NCBI RefSeq assembly: GCF_000763385.1
Contig: NZ_JQFA01000002.1
Span: forward strand, 3,286,001 to 3,350,000
Direction of reading: 5' to 3'
DNA length: 64,000 nucleotides
Source: Leptolyngbya sp. KIOST-1
GTDB taxonomy: Bacteria; Cyanobacteriota; Cyanobacteriia; Phormidesmidales; Phormidesmidaceae
Shown: piece after piece, positions 8,973 through 17,812 of the stretch
How positions within the stretch are numbered: the first letter of the stretch is position 1
How the letters are laid out: each line of letters begins with the position of its first letter
Position numbers and translations under genes: made by a program
The notes under the pieces: model-generated
What the model saw: only the letters and a program-made list of their open reading frames with translations
Told to the model about the DNA's origin: nothing
Databases searched by the model: none

Positions 8973-10481
8973 TTAGGCACTATACCGTTTTTCGAGGAAA
9001 TGGCGGGCCTGCTCACGGTCGTCAAAGTGAATCTTTTCGGTGCCCAGAATTTGGTAGTCTTCGTGGCCTTTGCCCGCAATTAGAATGCCGTCCCCCGGCT
9101 GGGCCATGGCAATGGCGGCGGCAATGGCAGTGGCGCGATCGCCCACCACCTGATCCTCCCCCAGCTGGGCCGGAATCCCCGCCACCACATCCCGCAGGAT
9201 CTGCTCGGGGTCTTCGGTGCGGGGGTTGTCGGAGGTGACCACCACGGCGTCGGCCAGGTCGTAGGCAATGCGGCCCATCTGGGGGCGCTTGGTGCGATCG
9301 CGATCGCCGCCGCAGCCAAACACGCAGATTAGCCGCCCCGGCACAAAGGGCCGCGCGGCGGTCAGGGAACTTTTCAGGCTGTCGGGGGTGTGGGCGTAGT
9401 CCACAATCACGCTGATGTCCTGGGCGTCGGAGACCTTCACCTGCTCCATCCGCCCTGGCACGCCGCCAAAGTCCGGCAGGGCTGCTGCAATGGTGTCCAG
9501 GGCAACGCCCAGGTGTAGAGCCGCCCCCACCGCCGCCAGCACATTCTCCAGGTTGAACTGCCCCACCAGCGGTGAGCTAAAGGGCACCGTGCCCATCGGC
9601 GTCTTCAATGTTCCCGTTACGCCGTTGGCCTGGTAGGTGAGGTCACCCGTGTAGAGGTCAGCGTTGGGATTTTGGGTGCTGTAGGTCCAGACGCGATCGG
9701 TGGGCAGCTGGGCGACGAGGCGATCGCCGTAGGGCGTGTCGATATTCACCACTGCTCGGCCAGCCAAATAGGCTTCGTTAAACAGCAGCGCCTTGGCCTG
9801 GAAGTAGTCCTCCATGTCGCGGTGGTAGTCGAGGTGGTCCTGGGTCAGGTTGGTGAACACCGCCACCTCGAAGGGGCAACCCCAGACCCGCTTCTGGGCT
9901 AGGGCGTGGGAGCTGACCTCCAGCACCGCGTAGCGACAGCCAGCATCCCGTGCTTTAGCCAGTTCCGCCTGGAGTTCGACGGCAAAGGGGGTGGTGTAGA
10001 GGGCGGTCTGCTGATGCCCCGGCCAGCGGCTGTAGAGCGTTCCCAGCAGGGCCGTGGGCTGTTGGGCCGCATTCAGCAGGTGCTCTACCAGATGGGTCGT
10101 AGTGGTTTTGCCGTTGGTGCCGGTTACCCCCACCAGGCCCATCTGCCGGGCGGGGTAGTGGTAGAACCGGGCGGCTACCTCCGCGCAGGCCACCGCCATA
10201 TCGGTCATGGGCACCACCCAGGCATGGCCCATTTCTGGGCGGTTCGCCAGCGCCTGGGTGGAAACTAGCGCCGCCGCCGCCCCTGCCTCCACGGCACTGG
10301 GCCAAAACTCGCCGCCATCGACGCGGGTACCGGGCATCCCCAAAAACACATCCCCCGGCTGGCAGGCGTGGGAATTGGTGCAGATGCCTTTGATGTCAGG
10401 GTCGCCCACCCCCTCCGGCAGCGAGAACCCGGCGTCGATCAGCCCAGCGGGCAGGTCCCCAAGCAGTTGGCGCAGCTTCAT
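8973..10481 (-). CDS. murE: UDP-MurNAc-L-Ala-D-Glu:meso-diaminopimelate ligase
   Basis: MurE adds the third residue to the peptidoglycan stem peptide in the cytoplasm. The 502-residue product has GVTGTNGKTTTTH (ATP-binding loop), LTQDHLDYH with the metal/carbamate region, and VVTSDNPRTEDP. The DNPR motif marks selectivity for meso-diaminopimelate over lysine, as expected for a Gram-negative-type wall. Length and motif order are normal. The gene for a glutaredoxin-like protein lies 31 bp upstream in the same direction, so they may be cotranscribed. Confidence 0.95.
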   Translation of the reverse strand: MKLRQLLGDLPAGLIDAGFSLPEGVGDPDIKGICTNSHACQPGDVFLGMPGTRVDGGEFWPSAVEAGAAAALVSTQALANRPEMGHAWVVPMTDMAVACAEVAARFYHYPARQMGLVGVTGTNGKTTTTHLVEHLLNAAQQPTALLGTLYSRWPGHQQTALYTTPFAVELQAELAKARDAGCRYAVLEVSSHALAQKRVWGCPFEVAVFTNLTQDHLDYHRDMEDYFQAKALLFNEAYLAGRAVVNIDTPYGDRLVAQLPTDRVWTYSTQNPNADLYTGDLTYQANGVTGTLKTPMGTVPFSSPLVGQFNLENVLAAVGAALHLGVALDTIAAALPDFGGVPGRMEQVKVSDAQDISVIVDYAHTPDSLKSSLTAARPFVPGRLICVFGCGGDRDRTKRPQMGRIAYDLADAVVVTSDNPRTEDPEQILRDVVAGIPAQLGEDQVVGDRATAIAAAIAMAQPGDGILIAGKGHEDYQILGTEKIHFDDREQARHFLEKRYSA

Positions 10482-10512
10482 GTCAGCAACTCCTCACATC
10501 ACTGAAGTTGAC

Positions 10513-10800
10513 CTATTCTGCCTTACTCTGACCCAAATAAGTCTGTATCAATTGCTCCACCCTGGCCTGGGATGCCCTGGGCGACAGGCGCGGCAGGGGA
10601 AGTTCCTGCTGGCCCGATTCCCCCTGGACCACCTGGCACAGCACCGGAATCTCGTACTGGTAGCGCTGAAACCAGTCGTCGCGGGTGGTGATGTCGCGGA
10701 TCTCCAGCTCAAAGGGCAGATGGCGGGCGGCGGCAAGTTTTTCTTCTAGCCCTTCGCACAGGTGGCAGCCGGGCTTGCTGTAGAGCACGAATTTGTTCAC
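10513..10800 (-). CDS. Glutaredoxin-like thioredoxin-fold protein
   Basis: A 95-residue protein with the redox motif C-H-L-C in SKPGCHLCEGL, a beta-alpha-beta fold and the cis-proline region EIPVLCQV. It matches the DUF836/glutaredoxin-like family found across bacteria rather than classical glutaredoxin (C-P-Y-C). A reductant/oxidase role is expected and the partner is unknown. It is followed by murE in the same direction and preceded, after two bases, by the araC remnant. Confidence 0.8.
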   Translation of the reverse strand: MNKFVLYSKPGCHLCEGLEEKLAAARHLPFELEIRDITTRDDWFQRYQYEIPVLCQVVQGESGQQELPLPRLSPRASQARVEQLIQTYLGQSKAE

Positions 10801-10802
10801 AA

Positions 10803-11062
10803 CTAGAGGGCTCTTCGGTAGGCGCTGGGGGTGGTGCCGGTGAGCTGGCGAAACTGCTTGCTCAGGTGGCTATGGCTGTTGAACCCACACAGCAGGGCGA
10901 TTTCCACAATAGAGTGGTTGGTTTGTTTCAACAACTGCTTGGCTCGCTCGATGCGCTGGTGCAGCACGTACTGGTAGGGGGCCATGCCCATCGCCTGCTT
11001 GAACTGATGGCTGAAGTGAAAGGGGCTGAGACCGGCGATCGCGGCCAGGCAGTCGATTAACC
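10803..11062 (-). pseudogene. AraC-family regulator, C-terminal remnant
   Basis: The translation covers both helix-turn-helix motifs of an AraC/XylS DNA-binding domain: LAAIAGLSPFHFSHQFKQAMG, then QRIERAKQLL, IVEIALLCGFNSHSHLSKQFR and GTTPSAYRR. Homology starts abruptly at about 11060; the open frame upstream of that is antisense to a DUF1772 gene fragment and not AraC-like. The effector domain and original start are missing, so I call it a pseudogene, although a short DNA-binding domain could still be made. Confidence 0.7.
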
Positions 11063-11395
11063 TAACCGTGATCAACCCCTGGCTCATGGGAGCGCTGTTT
11101 GGCACCGCCCTGGGTTGTTTGGCATTGATTTTCTCTGTCTTGGCCAAAGGCCATCAGCCCGGTGCCGGTTACCTGCTCATTGGCAGCCTGCTCTACCTGG
11201 TAGGCACCATTTTGGTGACGACCGCCGTTAACGTGCCGCTCAATCAAGCCCTGGCTGTGGTATAACCAAACAGCACCGAGGGCGCAACCCTCTGGGTCAG
11301 GTACCTCACCCTATGGACAGTCTGGAACCACGTGCGAACGGTGGCCGCCCTGGGTGCTGCCGCCCTGCTGACCCTCTTGCTAAACACCCAGTAAA
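11063..11395 (+). pseudogene. DUF1772 (anthrone-oxygenase-like) membrane protein, truncated and with an internal stop
   Basis: From about 11068 the frame reads NPWLMGALFGTALG, two membrane helices, then NVPLNQALAVV and a TAA stop at 11263-11265. The same frame continues past the stop with PNSTEGATLWVRYLTLWT and VWNHVRTVAALGAAALL, the conserved end of DUF1772 proteins, and stops at 11395. It therefore lacks its 5' end and has an in-frame nonsense codon. It is head-to-head with the AraC remnant. Confidence 0.7.
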
Positions 11396-11400
11396 AACGT

Positions 11401-12273
11401 ATGAATCGTGCTTATCGATGGTTTCAGGGGTTAGTTACCAGCAGTGTGGTCGTTCTCGCCGCTACAGCTGCTCTGGCTACACCGGGAAGTAGAGCGATCG
11501 CACCCATGGTCGCCCAGCAGTCGGCCCCTAGGGCAGCCGCTGTGGAGGAAGGCTTTGCTCGGCACTTTCAAGAACTGGGGGTGGAAGGGTCGATCATCAT
11601 CCATGACCTGAACCAGAATGTGACCTACGAGCACAACCGCGATCGCAACCGCCAGCCCTTTCTGCCCGCCTCCACGTTCAAAATTCTCAACTCGTTGATT
11701 GCGCTCGAAACGGGTGTTGTCCAGAGCGATCTGGCTATTTTGACCTGGGATGGCATTGAGCGCATGATACCCGCCTGGAACCGCGATCAAAACCTGCGAA
11801 CGGCGTTTAGCCTTTCCACCGTCTGGTTTTACCAGGTACTGGCCCGGCGCATTGGCCACGATCGCATGCAGCAGTGGGTCAGCGCGGCGGGCTACGGCAA
11901 CCAAACCATCGGCAGTCCTGCTGCGATCGACAGCTTTTGGCTGGAGGGCGATCTGCGAATTACCCCCCAGCAGCAGATAGAGTTTTTGCAGCGCCTGTAT
12001 CACAACGACCTGCCGTTTTCAGAGGCCGCGATCGCAATGGTAAAAGACATCATGATCGTCGAGCGCACCCCCGACTATACGCTGCGCGCCAAGACCGGCT
12101 GGGCTGGTTATGGTGTGGCCGATCAAACCCAAATTGGCTGGTACGTCGGCTACCTGGAGCAGGGCGACAACGTCTACCTGTTTGCCACCAATGCCGACAT
12201 GCGCCAGGACAGCGACGGCCCCGCCCGCCTAGAGCTTACCCGCCGCTGCCTGAACGACTTGAACCTGCTATAG
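11401..12273 (+). CDS. Class D (OXA-type) beta-lactamase
   Basis: A 290-residue secreted protein. Residues 1-33 look like a signal peptide (basic start, hydrophobic core, Ala-rich end). The active-site Ser and the Lys that is carboxylated are in PASTFKILNS, the S-x-V motif is in SLSTVWFYQ, YGN is present in AAGYGNQTIG, and KTG is in LRAKTGWAGYG. All four class D signatures are in order and at normal spacing, so the enzyme should be an active serine beta-lactamase acting in the periplasm. It is a chromosomal cyanobacterial member with no mobile element next to it. The spectrum cannot be predicted. Confidence 0.9.
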   Translation: MNRAYRWFQGLVTSSVVVLAATAALATPGSRAIAPMVAQQSAPRAAAVEEGFARHFQELGVEGSIIIHDLNQNVTYEHNRDRNRQPFLPASTFKILNSLIALETGVVQSDLAILTWDGIERMIPAWNRDQNLRTAFSLSTVWFYQVLARRIGHDRMQQWVSAAGYGNQTIGSPAAIDSFWLEGDLRITPQQQIEFLQRLYHNDLPFSEAAIAMVKDIMIVERTPDYTLRAKTGWAGYGVADQTQIGWYVGYLEQGDNVYLFATNADMRQDSDGPARLELTRRCLNDLNLL

Positions 12274-12306
12274 CCTCAAGGCAAACGTCGTCCACCAGGG
12301 TCTGCT

Positions 12307-12867
12307 ATGGCCACCATTTTCTATACCGCAACCAGCTTAGATGGCTTTATTGCCGACCCCAACAACTCCCTCGACTGGCTGTTTCAGTTCGGCGAGCTAG
12401 AGCCAAACACCTTTGACGACTTTCTGGCCGGGGTGGGGGCGATCGCGATGGGTTCGACCACCTACCAGTGGATCTACGACCACGACTTTGGGGACGCCGA
12501 CAATCCCCAGCCCTGGCCCTACCCGATGCCCGCCTGGGTGTTCACCTCGCGCCAGCTGCCCGAGATTACCGGTGCCGACGTGCGCTGTGTGGGCGGCGAC
12601 GTGCGGCCCATCCATGCCGAGATGGCGATCGCCGCCGGGGACAAAAATCTGTGGATTGTCGGCGGCGGCGACCTGGCGGGGCAGTTTTACGATGCTGGTC
12701 TGCTGGATGAAATGGTGGTGCAGATTGCCTCGGTCACGCTGGGCGGCGGTGCGCCGCTGTTTCCCCGCCGCGTGGATCCACCGCTCAAGCTGCTGTCGGC
12801 CAGAACCTATGGCCAGAATTTTGTTGAGCTGCGCTACAGCGTGGTGCCACCGCGATCAGCAGTTTAG
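12307..12867 (+). CDS. Dihydrofolate-reductase-like (RibD C-terminal) protein
   Basis: A 186-residue protein of the RibD_C/YyaP-type family. It begins ATIFYTATSLDGFIA, has GAIAMGSTTYQWI in the cofactor region and LWIVGGGDLAGQF, the glycine-rich NADPH motif. Family members share the DHFR fold but their physiological substrate is generally unknown. It starts 33 bp after the beta-lactamase stop on the same strand, so the two may be cotranscribed. Confidence 0.82.
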   Translation: MATIFYTATSLDGFIADPNNSLDWLFQFGELEPNTFDDFLAGVGAIAMGSTTYQWIYDHDFGDADNPQPWPYPMPAWVFTSRQLPEITGADVRCVGGDVRPIHAEMAIAAGDKNLWIVGGGDLAGQFYDAGLLDEMVVQIASVTLGGGAPLFPRRVDPPLKLLSARTYGQNFVELRYSVVPPRSAV

Positions 12868-13000
12868 GCAGACATCAAATAGCAGATCAGAACGCTGCCC
12901 TGCACCAGAGAACCTACGAGCACTACGGGTTGGAGCGATGCTGGCTAATCTAGGGCTGTCGTCAATTCCAATTGATTCGGTGCACCTGGATTTGCCTGAA

Positions 13001-14491
13001 TTAGCCTGGCAGCGCTTGCTCAGGTTCCTTTGAAGCTGCGATCGCTGCTTTGCTGTCGCTGCGGTTGCGTAGCTTTTGGGCCTTAGCGGTCAAATCCTGG
13101 AAGAAATCAGTTTCCACAATTTCTTTGACCTGCTTTTGGCGCTTGGCTTCGTCAATTTCAATCCGCAGATCCCGCACCTGCTGCTTTAGTTTTTGCTCCC
13201 GGCTGTAGACCTGCTGCGCCATACGGTCAAACACGCGGGCCAGCTGGCCAATTTCGTCGCTACGACGGGCGATCGCCCCCAGCTGGCCCAGCTCAAACCG
13301 CTCGGCCTCAATATTTGCCGCGGTGCGAGCAATGCCCAGCACGGGGCGGGCAATCAGGCGATCGGCCATCAGCACCGCCACCCCCGCAGTCATCCCGGTA
13401 AAAATCGCGATGATGCCCAGCAGCATCCGCTTGTTGCGGTTCACCTCCACCAGGTAGCTGGCCTCAGGGATCACCGTGCCCACCACCCAGTCCAGTTGCT
13501 CCAGGGGGGTGAACGAGATCAGGTAGCGATTGCCCGTAGCTGGATCCCTGAAAGCAAAGCGCTGGAGTTCTGTTAAGTTCTTCAGGTCTACTCCCTGCTC
13601 CTGCAGGGTCTGACTGGCGATTCTCAGCAAAGGGTTTTCTACAGTCTCTAGCTGCTGGAGGTGTGGGTCCGCCGAGTTCTTGCCCTGGGTCGGCATCACC
13701 TCCGCCACGTCCGTTGAGGCGATCAATTCCTGCCGGGCATTGATGATAAACGCCTCGCCGTTAGGATTGGTCTGCAGCTGCTGTAAATACTCCGACAGCT
13801 GGGTAAGCTCAATGCCGACGCCGATCACGCCCCAAATTTCTCCCTTGGGATTGATCAGCGCTGTGGTGGCATCTAGACCAGGCGTTTGGGTCGAGCGATA
13901 AACGTACACCGTCCAGGCTCGCTTCTGGGTCGATTCCAGGGCGTTTCTGTACCAGGGCCGCTCCGGGGCAAAGAATGGCGGATCCATAGTGTAAGTTTCT
14001 GTCTTGACCGGTTCCAGGCGACCGTCACTGCTCTGGTAGGTATTGACCGTCGCCGTCGTGCTCCGGCTCTGCCAGTCCCAGTCGCGCAGGTGGAAGTGTA
14101 GCCGGCCATCGGAGGTCCGCTGGGCCCCAAAAAAATCGCCCTTCGCGTCGCCATACTGCACCCAGGTGAAGTTGGGGTTGGCCTGCAATACGCTGAGCAA
14201 AAACAGCTCCCGATCTTGGGCGCTGGTCAGGTCGATCAAATTCTGACCCAGGCTGCTGTTCAGCAGCGACTGCGCCGATTCTGCATTGTTAAACAGCTTT
14301 TCCACCTCCTGGGAGGTACCCAGGGTGATCTCCTGGTTCACCTGGTCAACGATGGTGTCGATGTTGCGCTTAGACACCAGCGACCAGGGCACATAAACCA
14401 GCGCCGCCGTCGTCCCCACCGTCAGCAGCATCGCCCCGACCAGGGTGGCTTTAAGTCCGGGGGGTTTGGGGCGGCGAAAGGGGAGGGGCAT
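13001..14491 (-). CDS. Cache-HAMP membrane sensor protein without output domain
   Basis: The longest frame begins at 14599, but its first 36 residues translate a tandem repeat; the ATG at 14491 (MPLPFRRPKPPGLKA) is the sensible start. It has a membrane segment at about 17-37, a double-cache periplasmic sensor region (about 40-330, with DPPFFAPERPWYRNAL typical of dCache_1), a second membrane segment, HAMP (about 370-420) and a terminal coiled coil. There is no kinase, cyclase or methyl-accepting region. It is adjacent to a symporter and a solute-binding protein gene, so it may sense the same ligand and pass the signal to a partner. Confidence 0.82.
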   Translation of the reverse strand: MPLPFRRPKPPGLKATLVGAMLLTVGTTAALVYVPWSLVSKRNIDTIVDQVNQEITLGTSQEVEKLFNNAESAQSLLNSSLGQNLIDLTSAQDRELFLLSVLQANPNFTWVQYGDAKGDFFGAQRTSDGRLHFHLRDWDWQSRSTTATVNTYQSSDGRLEPVKTETYTMDPPFFAPERPWYRNALESTQKRAWTVYVYRSTQTPGLDATTALINPKGEIWGVIGVGIELTQLSEYLQQLQTNPNGEAFIINARQELIASTDVAEVMPTQGKNSADPHLQQLETVENPLLRIASQTLQEQGVDLKNLTELQRFAFRDPATGNRYLISFTPLEQLDWVVGTVIPEASYLVEVNRNKRMLLGIIAIFTGMTAGVAVLMADRLIARPVLGIARTAANIEAERFELGQLGAIARRSDEIGQLARVFDRMAQQVYSREQKLKQQVRDLRIEIDEAKRQKQVKEIVETDFFQDLTAKAQKLRNRSDSKAAIAASKEPEQALPG

Positions 14492-14520
14492 GGTGAGTGG
14501 GTGGTGAAGGTGAGGGGGTA

Positions 14521-14567
14521 AGGTGGATGAGGAAGGTGAGGGGGTGAGGTGGATGAGGAAGGTGAGG
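14521..14567. repeat. Tandem repeat upstream of the sensor gene
   Basis: The 21-base sequence beginning AGGTGGATGAGG occurs at 14521-14541 and again at 14547-14567, a period of 26. It is G-rich on the plus strand, lies just upstream of the sensor start codon and overlaps the frame of the longer predicted ORF. Confidence 0.7.
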
Positions 14568-14595
14568 TTGGCTTTCTCCTCATCCCTCCATCTCC

Positions 14596-15894
14596 TCATC
14601 CCTCCCGATTGGCCACCAGGGCTGTCGCGGCCATACCGGTGTGGACAATGCCCAGGGTCCGGAACGGGTCCATCAGCGGGTCAATGGCGATGAACAGCAC
14701 CAGCACCGCCTCCAGGGGCAGCTTGAGTGGATCCAGCACCAGTCCCAGCATGGTCAGGGTCAGAATGCCGGTGACGCCGGAGGTGGCCATGCCCGCCAAA
14801 ATTGAACCTATGATTACTATGCCCAGCCCTGCCAGGCCCAGCTCACGCTGGTAGAGCTGCACCACAAATAGGGTGGCCAGCGCAAAGTAAATCACGGAGC
14901 CAAACCGGCAGAGGGTAATCGCCAGGGGGGTAACCAAATTTGTGGTTTGAGCATTGAACCTGAGGTTTTCGCTCAGGCTGGTGATGGCGGCGGGGAGACA
15001 GGCCAGACTGCTGGAGGTGGCCAGCGACAGAATGGTGGGGTCTTTCAGGGCCAGCAGCGTTGCCCACAGGCCCAGTCCCGATCGCCGCCAGATGATCACC
15101 GTGCTGAGCAGGTAGATGGCTGCAAAGGTGGCGATCGCGACCACCACAAAATCGACCATGGACAGCAGCACTCCCACCCCTACCTGGGATAGCTGGTAGG
15201 CCAGCAGGCTGCACAGGCCAAAGGGCAGCAGGTAGGTCAGCCCGTGGATGACTTTATTAAAAGACTGGTAAAGGCTGTCGAGGGTATCAAACAGGGCGGT
15301 GGTCGAGGGGGCCTTAACCAGCCCCAGCGATACGCCAAAAATGATCGCAAACAGCAGCACCTTTAGGGTCTGCCCCTCGCTCAGGGCCGCAAAGATATTG
15401 TCGGGTACCATGCTGTCTACCAGGGTGGTCACGCCGCCGGTTGCGGCCTCGGGCAGGGGACCGCTGAGGGCCATTTCCAGGTCGACCCCGGACTGGTTGA
15501 CCAGCACCCCCAGGGTTTGGAGGGTTTCGGTGGACAGGTCGCGACCGGGGCCAGCCAGGATGGCAATAGCCACCGCGATCGCGCTGACCGCCAGCAAACT
15601 CAGCGGAAAAACTACCGCAATTCGCTGCACATACTGCCGCGCGTCGTGGCTTTGCATCAGGCGCCCCAAACTTTTCGTAATCGCCGACAGCAAAATCGGT
15701 AGCACACACATCTTCAGCAGTCCCAGGTAGAGCGTGCCAAAGGGGGCAATCCACGCCGCGAGCTGGGGCTGGGTGGTGCCAATGAACACCCCTAACCCAC
15801 CGCTGATCACGATCGCCCAGGGGCTGCGCAACCAATCGATCGAGGCCTGCCGGGGGAGATAGGCTTTGGGGGAAGTAACCATGGGGAGTGCCAC
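14596..15894 (-). CDS. Dicarboxylate/amino acid:cation symporter (SDF family), divergent
   Basis: A 432-residue membrane protein of the DAACS/SDF family with about eight hydrophobic segments. The serine-rich hairpin motif is present as LATSSSLACLPAA. The helix-7 NMDGT motif is replaced by LCRFGSVIYFA. In helix 8, IDPLMDPFRTL keeps the Asp and Arg of the D-x-x-R motif, but the following N-V-T-G-D is IVHTGMA. The lost residues bind Na+ and substrate in characterised members, so coupling may differ. It is followed by the cache sensor (near overlap) and preceded 28 bp upstream by the solute-binding protein gene. Confidence 0.85.
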   Translation of the reverse strand: MALPMVTSPKAYLPRQASIDWLRSPWAIVISGGLGVFIGTTQPQLAAWIAPFGTLYLGLLKMCVLPILLSAITKSLGRLMQSHDARQYVQRIAVVFPLSLLAVSAIAVAIAILAGPGRDLSTETLQTLGVLVNQSGVDLEMALSGPLPEAATGGVTTLVDSMVPDNIFAALSEGQTLKVLLFAIIFGVSLGLVKAPSTTALFDTLDSLYQSFNKVIHGLTYLLPFGLCSLLAYQLSQVGVGVLLSMVDFVVVAIATFAAIYLLSTVIIWRRSGLGLWATLLALKDPTILSLATSSSLACLPAAITSLSENLRFNAQTTNLVTPLAITLCRFGSVIYFALATLFVVQLYQRELGLAGLGIVIIGSILAGMATSGVTGILTLTMLGLVLDPLKLPLEAVLVLFIAIDPLMDPFRTLGIVHTGMAATALVANREG

Positions 15895-15921
15895 AACAAA
15901 AAGGCCAAAGAATTACGGTCG

Positions 15922-16941
15922 CTAGGGAGACTGGGGAGCCCAGTAGTCGGCGTACTGATCCAGGACCGTGTCTACGGTGTACTGGGCAGTCAGGGTATCC
16001 AGGTACTGATCGACAAAGGCCAGCAGGTGGCTACTGCTCCAGGGCAGCACCACCGCCAGCGCATCCTGGGTATCGGTAAGGGCAATGGTCTGTAGTTGTA
16101 AAGCCGCGTCGGGCTGGGTGCGGACTACCTTTTTTATTTCCAGTTCATCGCGGTAGGCGGCAAGAATTTCACCCCGCACCACCGCGGCTACCGTGTCTTC
16201 CCAGGTGGGAAACTCCACAATCGTGGCCTGGGGAAACTTTTGCTGGAGAAAACCGACGTAGGAGGATCCCTGGATTACCCCCACCCGGCCTCGCAGGTCG
16301 CGAATGGTTTCGACCATGGTTCGCCCCTGGGTTTGCTCGGCCATCTGCAGGCGGTTCACCAACAGCCCCTGGCGCATGCGCAGGTAGGGCCGCGAAAACC
16401 GCACCCGCTGGGCCCGCTTCAGGGTGCGGCTAATTTTTGAAATCGCAATGTCTGCCCCACGCCCGTAGACCGTATCCACCACCTGGTCAAAGGTTTGGGG
16501 CGAGCGGTGAATTTCTAAACCCACCCCTAGCTGTTCGGCCAGGGCGCGAGCCAGCTGAATGTCCAGGCCCGTGAGCTGCCCCTCCCTGTCCATAAAGAAG
16601 GGGGCGTTGTCCTGGCCCAGCACTGCTACCGTCAGCTTGCCCCGAGCCAGAATGCGCTCGATCTCGGGCGGCATGGCGGGGATGGCAGCGGTCGTTGGGG
16701 GCGATCGCCGGGGGGAGGCTGTCGTGGCAGCCGCCGTGGACTGTGCTCGGGGCGTCGATGCGATCGCATTTCCCGCAGGCGATTGAGCCGCCAGGGCCGA
16801 ATTGCCAAACCCCAGCGTCACAACCAGCAGTAGCCCCAGTACCCAGCCCACCAGCAGGGGCCACTCAGCTCTCGCGGCCCTGGTTCCCAACCCCTTCCCC
16901 AGGCGAGGAGAGGGCTGAGCCGTCGTCAATGTCTGCACCAT
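15922..16941 (-). CDS. Family-3 extracellular solute-binding protein
   Basis: The start at 16941 (MVQTLTTAQPSPRLG) is chosen because the longer frame adds only low-complexity antisense-like residues. A hydrophobic signal segment lies at about 28-50 (GWVLGLLLVVTLGF), then an Ala/Ser/Thr/Pro linker and an SBP_bac_3 domain from about 90: LTVAVLGQDNAPFF, LTGLDIQLARALAEQLGV, DIAISKISRTLKRAQRVRFS, and RGRVGVIQGSSYVGF. Such proteins bind amino acids for ABC importers or sensors. No ABC genes are adjacent; instead a symporter and a cache sensor follow, so it may work with one of them. Confidence 0.85.
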   Translation of the reverse strand: MVQTLTTAQPSPRLGKGLGTRAARAEWPLLVGWVLGLLLVVTLGFGNSALAAQSPAGNAIASTPRAQSTAAATTASPRRSPPTTAAIPAMPPEIERILARGKLTVAVLGQDNAPFFMDREGQLTGLDIQLARALAEQLGVGLEIHRSPQTFDQVVDTVYGRGADIAISKISRTLKRAQRVRFSRPYLRMRQGLLVNRLQMAEQTQGRTMVETIRDLRGRVGVIQGSSYVGFLQQKFPQATIVEFPTWEDTVAAVVRGEILAAYRDELEIKKVVRTQPDAALQLQTIALTDTQDALAVVLPWSSSHLLAFVDQYLDTLTAQYTVDTVLDQYADYWAPQSP

Positions 16942-16949
16942 AGTTACTC

Positions 16950-17735
16950 CTAGGCAGCTTGCCAGAGCGGCAGGGAACGGTGGCCCCAGGCCAGATCCAG
17001 GGTGATGTCGGCCACCACCGCTAGCGGATCCACCCAGGGCAGGGGTAGGGTGGGCATTTGTGCAAAGGCCACAGACAGCTCTGTGCAACCCGCAATCACC
17101 ACGTCCGCTCCCTGGGTCTTGAGCCAACTCGTCGCCTGCTCTAATACCGTCAATGCTTTGGTAGATACCTGAGTCCCTGTGGTTTTTATTCCCCAATCGG
17201 GGTCATAGATCGACTGCATCACCAAATCTTGCCAGGGAGAATGCACATCAAAGCCCACTGGCGTGAAGCCCGCCTGACTCAGGCTGCGGCTGTAGAGGCC
17301 ACAGCGCACCGTGCCGTCCGTGGCCAGCACCCCCACTCGCTGCACCGCAGGATAGGTGTAGCGAATGTAATCGCTTGTGCAGGCCATAAGATGGATCCAG
17401 GGAATGCCAATCTGGGCCTGTACCTGGTCATAAACGCCGTGGGCAGTGTTGCAGGTGACGACTAAAAAGTTGGCCCCCGCCCGCTCCAGCAGCTGCGCGT
17501 AGCGCACCAGTCCAGGGACACAGTCGGGTCCGCTGCCCTGCAGGCTCTCGGTGCGATCGGGAATATTGCTGCCGTTGACCAATAGCCAGACGGGATGGTC
17601 CTGGTCGCCCTGAGCTCCCCGTTCGGCGCTGCCCTGAATCAGGCGCTGCTCAAATAACACGTGGGCCATAGGGCCGAGGCCGCCCAGAATGCCGGGGATG
17701 GCAACTTGTTGATCCTGACGTGATAGCGCAGTCAT
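16950..17735 (-). CDS. Aspartate/glutamate racemase family protein
   Basis: The ATG at 17735 is preferred: TAGGAG lies seven bases upstream, and the product begins with the conserved strand IPGILGGLGPMA. The 261-residue protein keeps both cysteine motifs of the two-Cys racemases: VVTCNTAHGVYD and VIAGCTELSVAF. It therefore has the equipment for cofactor-independent proton exchange at an amino-acid alpha-carbon, probably Asp or Glu. It lies nine bases upstream of the solute-binding gene, same strand, so the two genes, with the symporter and sensor, are probably one unit. Confidence 0.85.
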   Translation of the reverse strand: MTALSRQDQQVAIPGILGGLGPMAHVLFEQRLIQGSAERGAQGDQDHPVWLLVNGSNIPDRTESLQGSGPDCVPGLVRYAQLLERAGANFLVVTCNTAHGVYDQVQAQIGIPWIHLMACTSDYIRYTYPAVQRVGVLATDGTVRCGLYSRSLSQAGFTPVGFDVHSPWQDLVMQSIYDPDWGIKTTGTQVSTKALTVLEQATSWLKTQGADVVIAGCTELSVAFAQMPTLPLPWVDPLAVVADITLDLAWGHRSLPLWQAA

Positions 17736-17812
17736 GATGGCTCCTAGACGGGATCTTGCAGGACGGGCACCCAGGCGAAAAATTGACCATCCAGTGATGT
17801 GGTTTATGGAGT

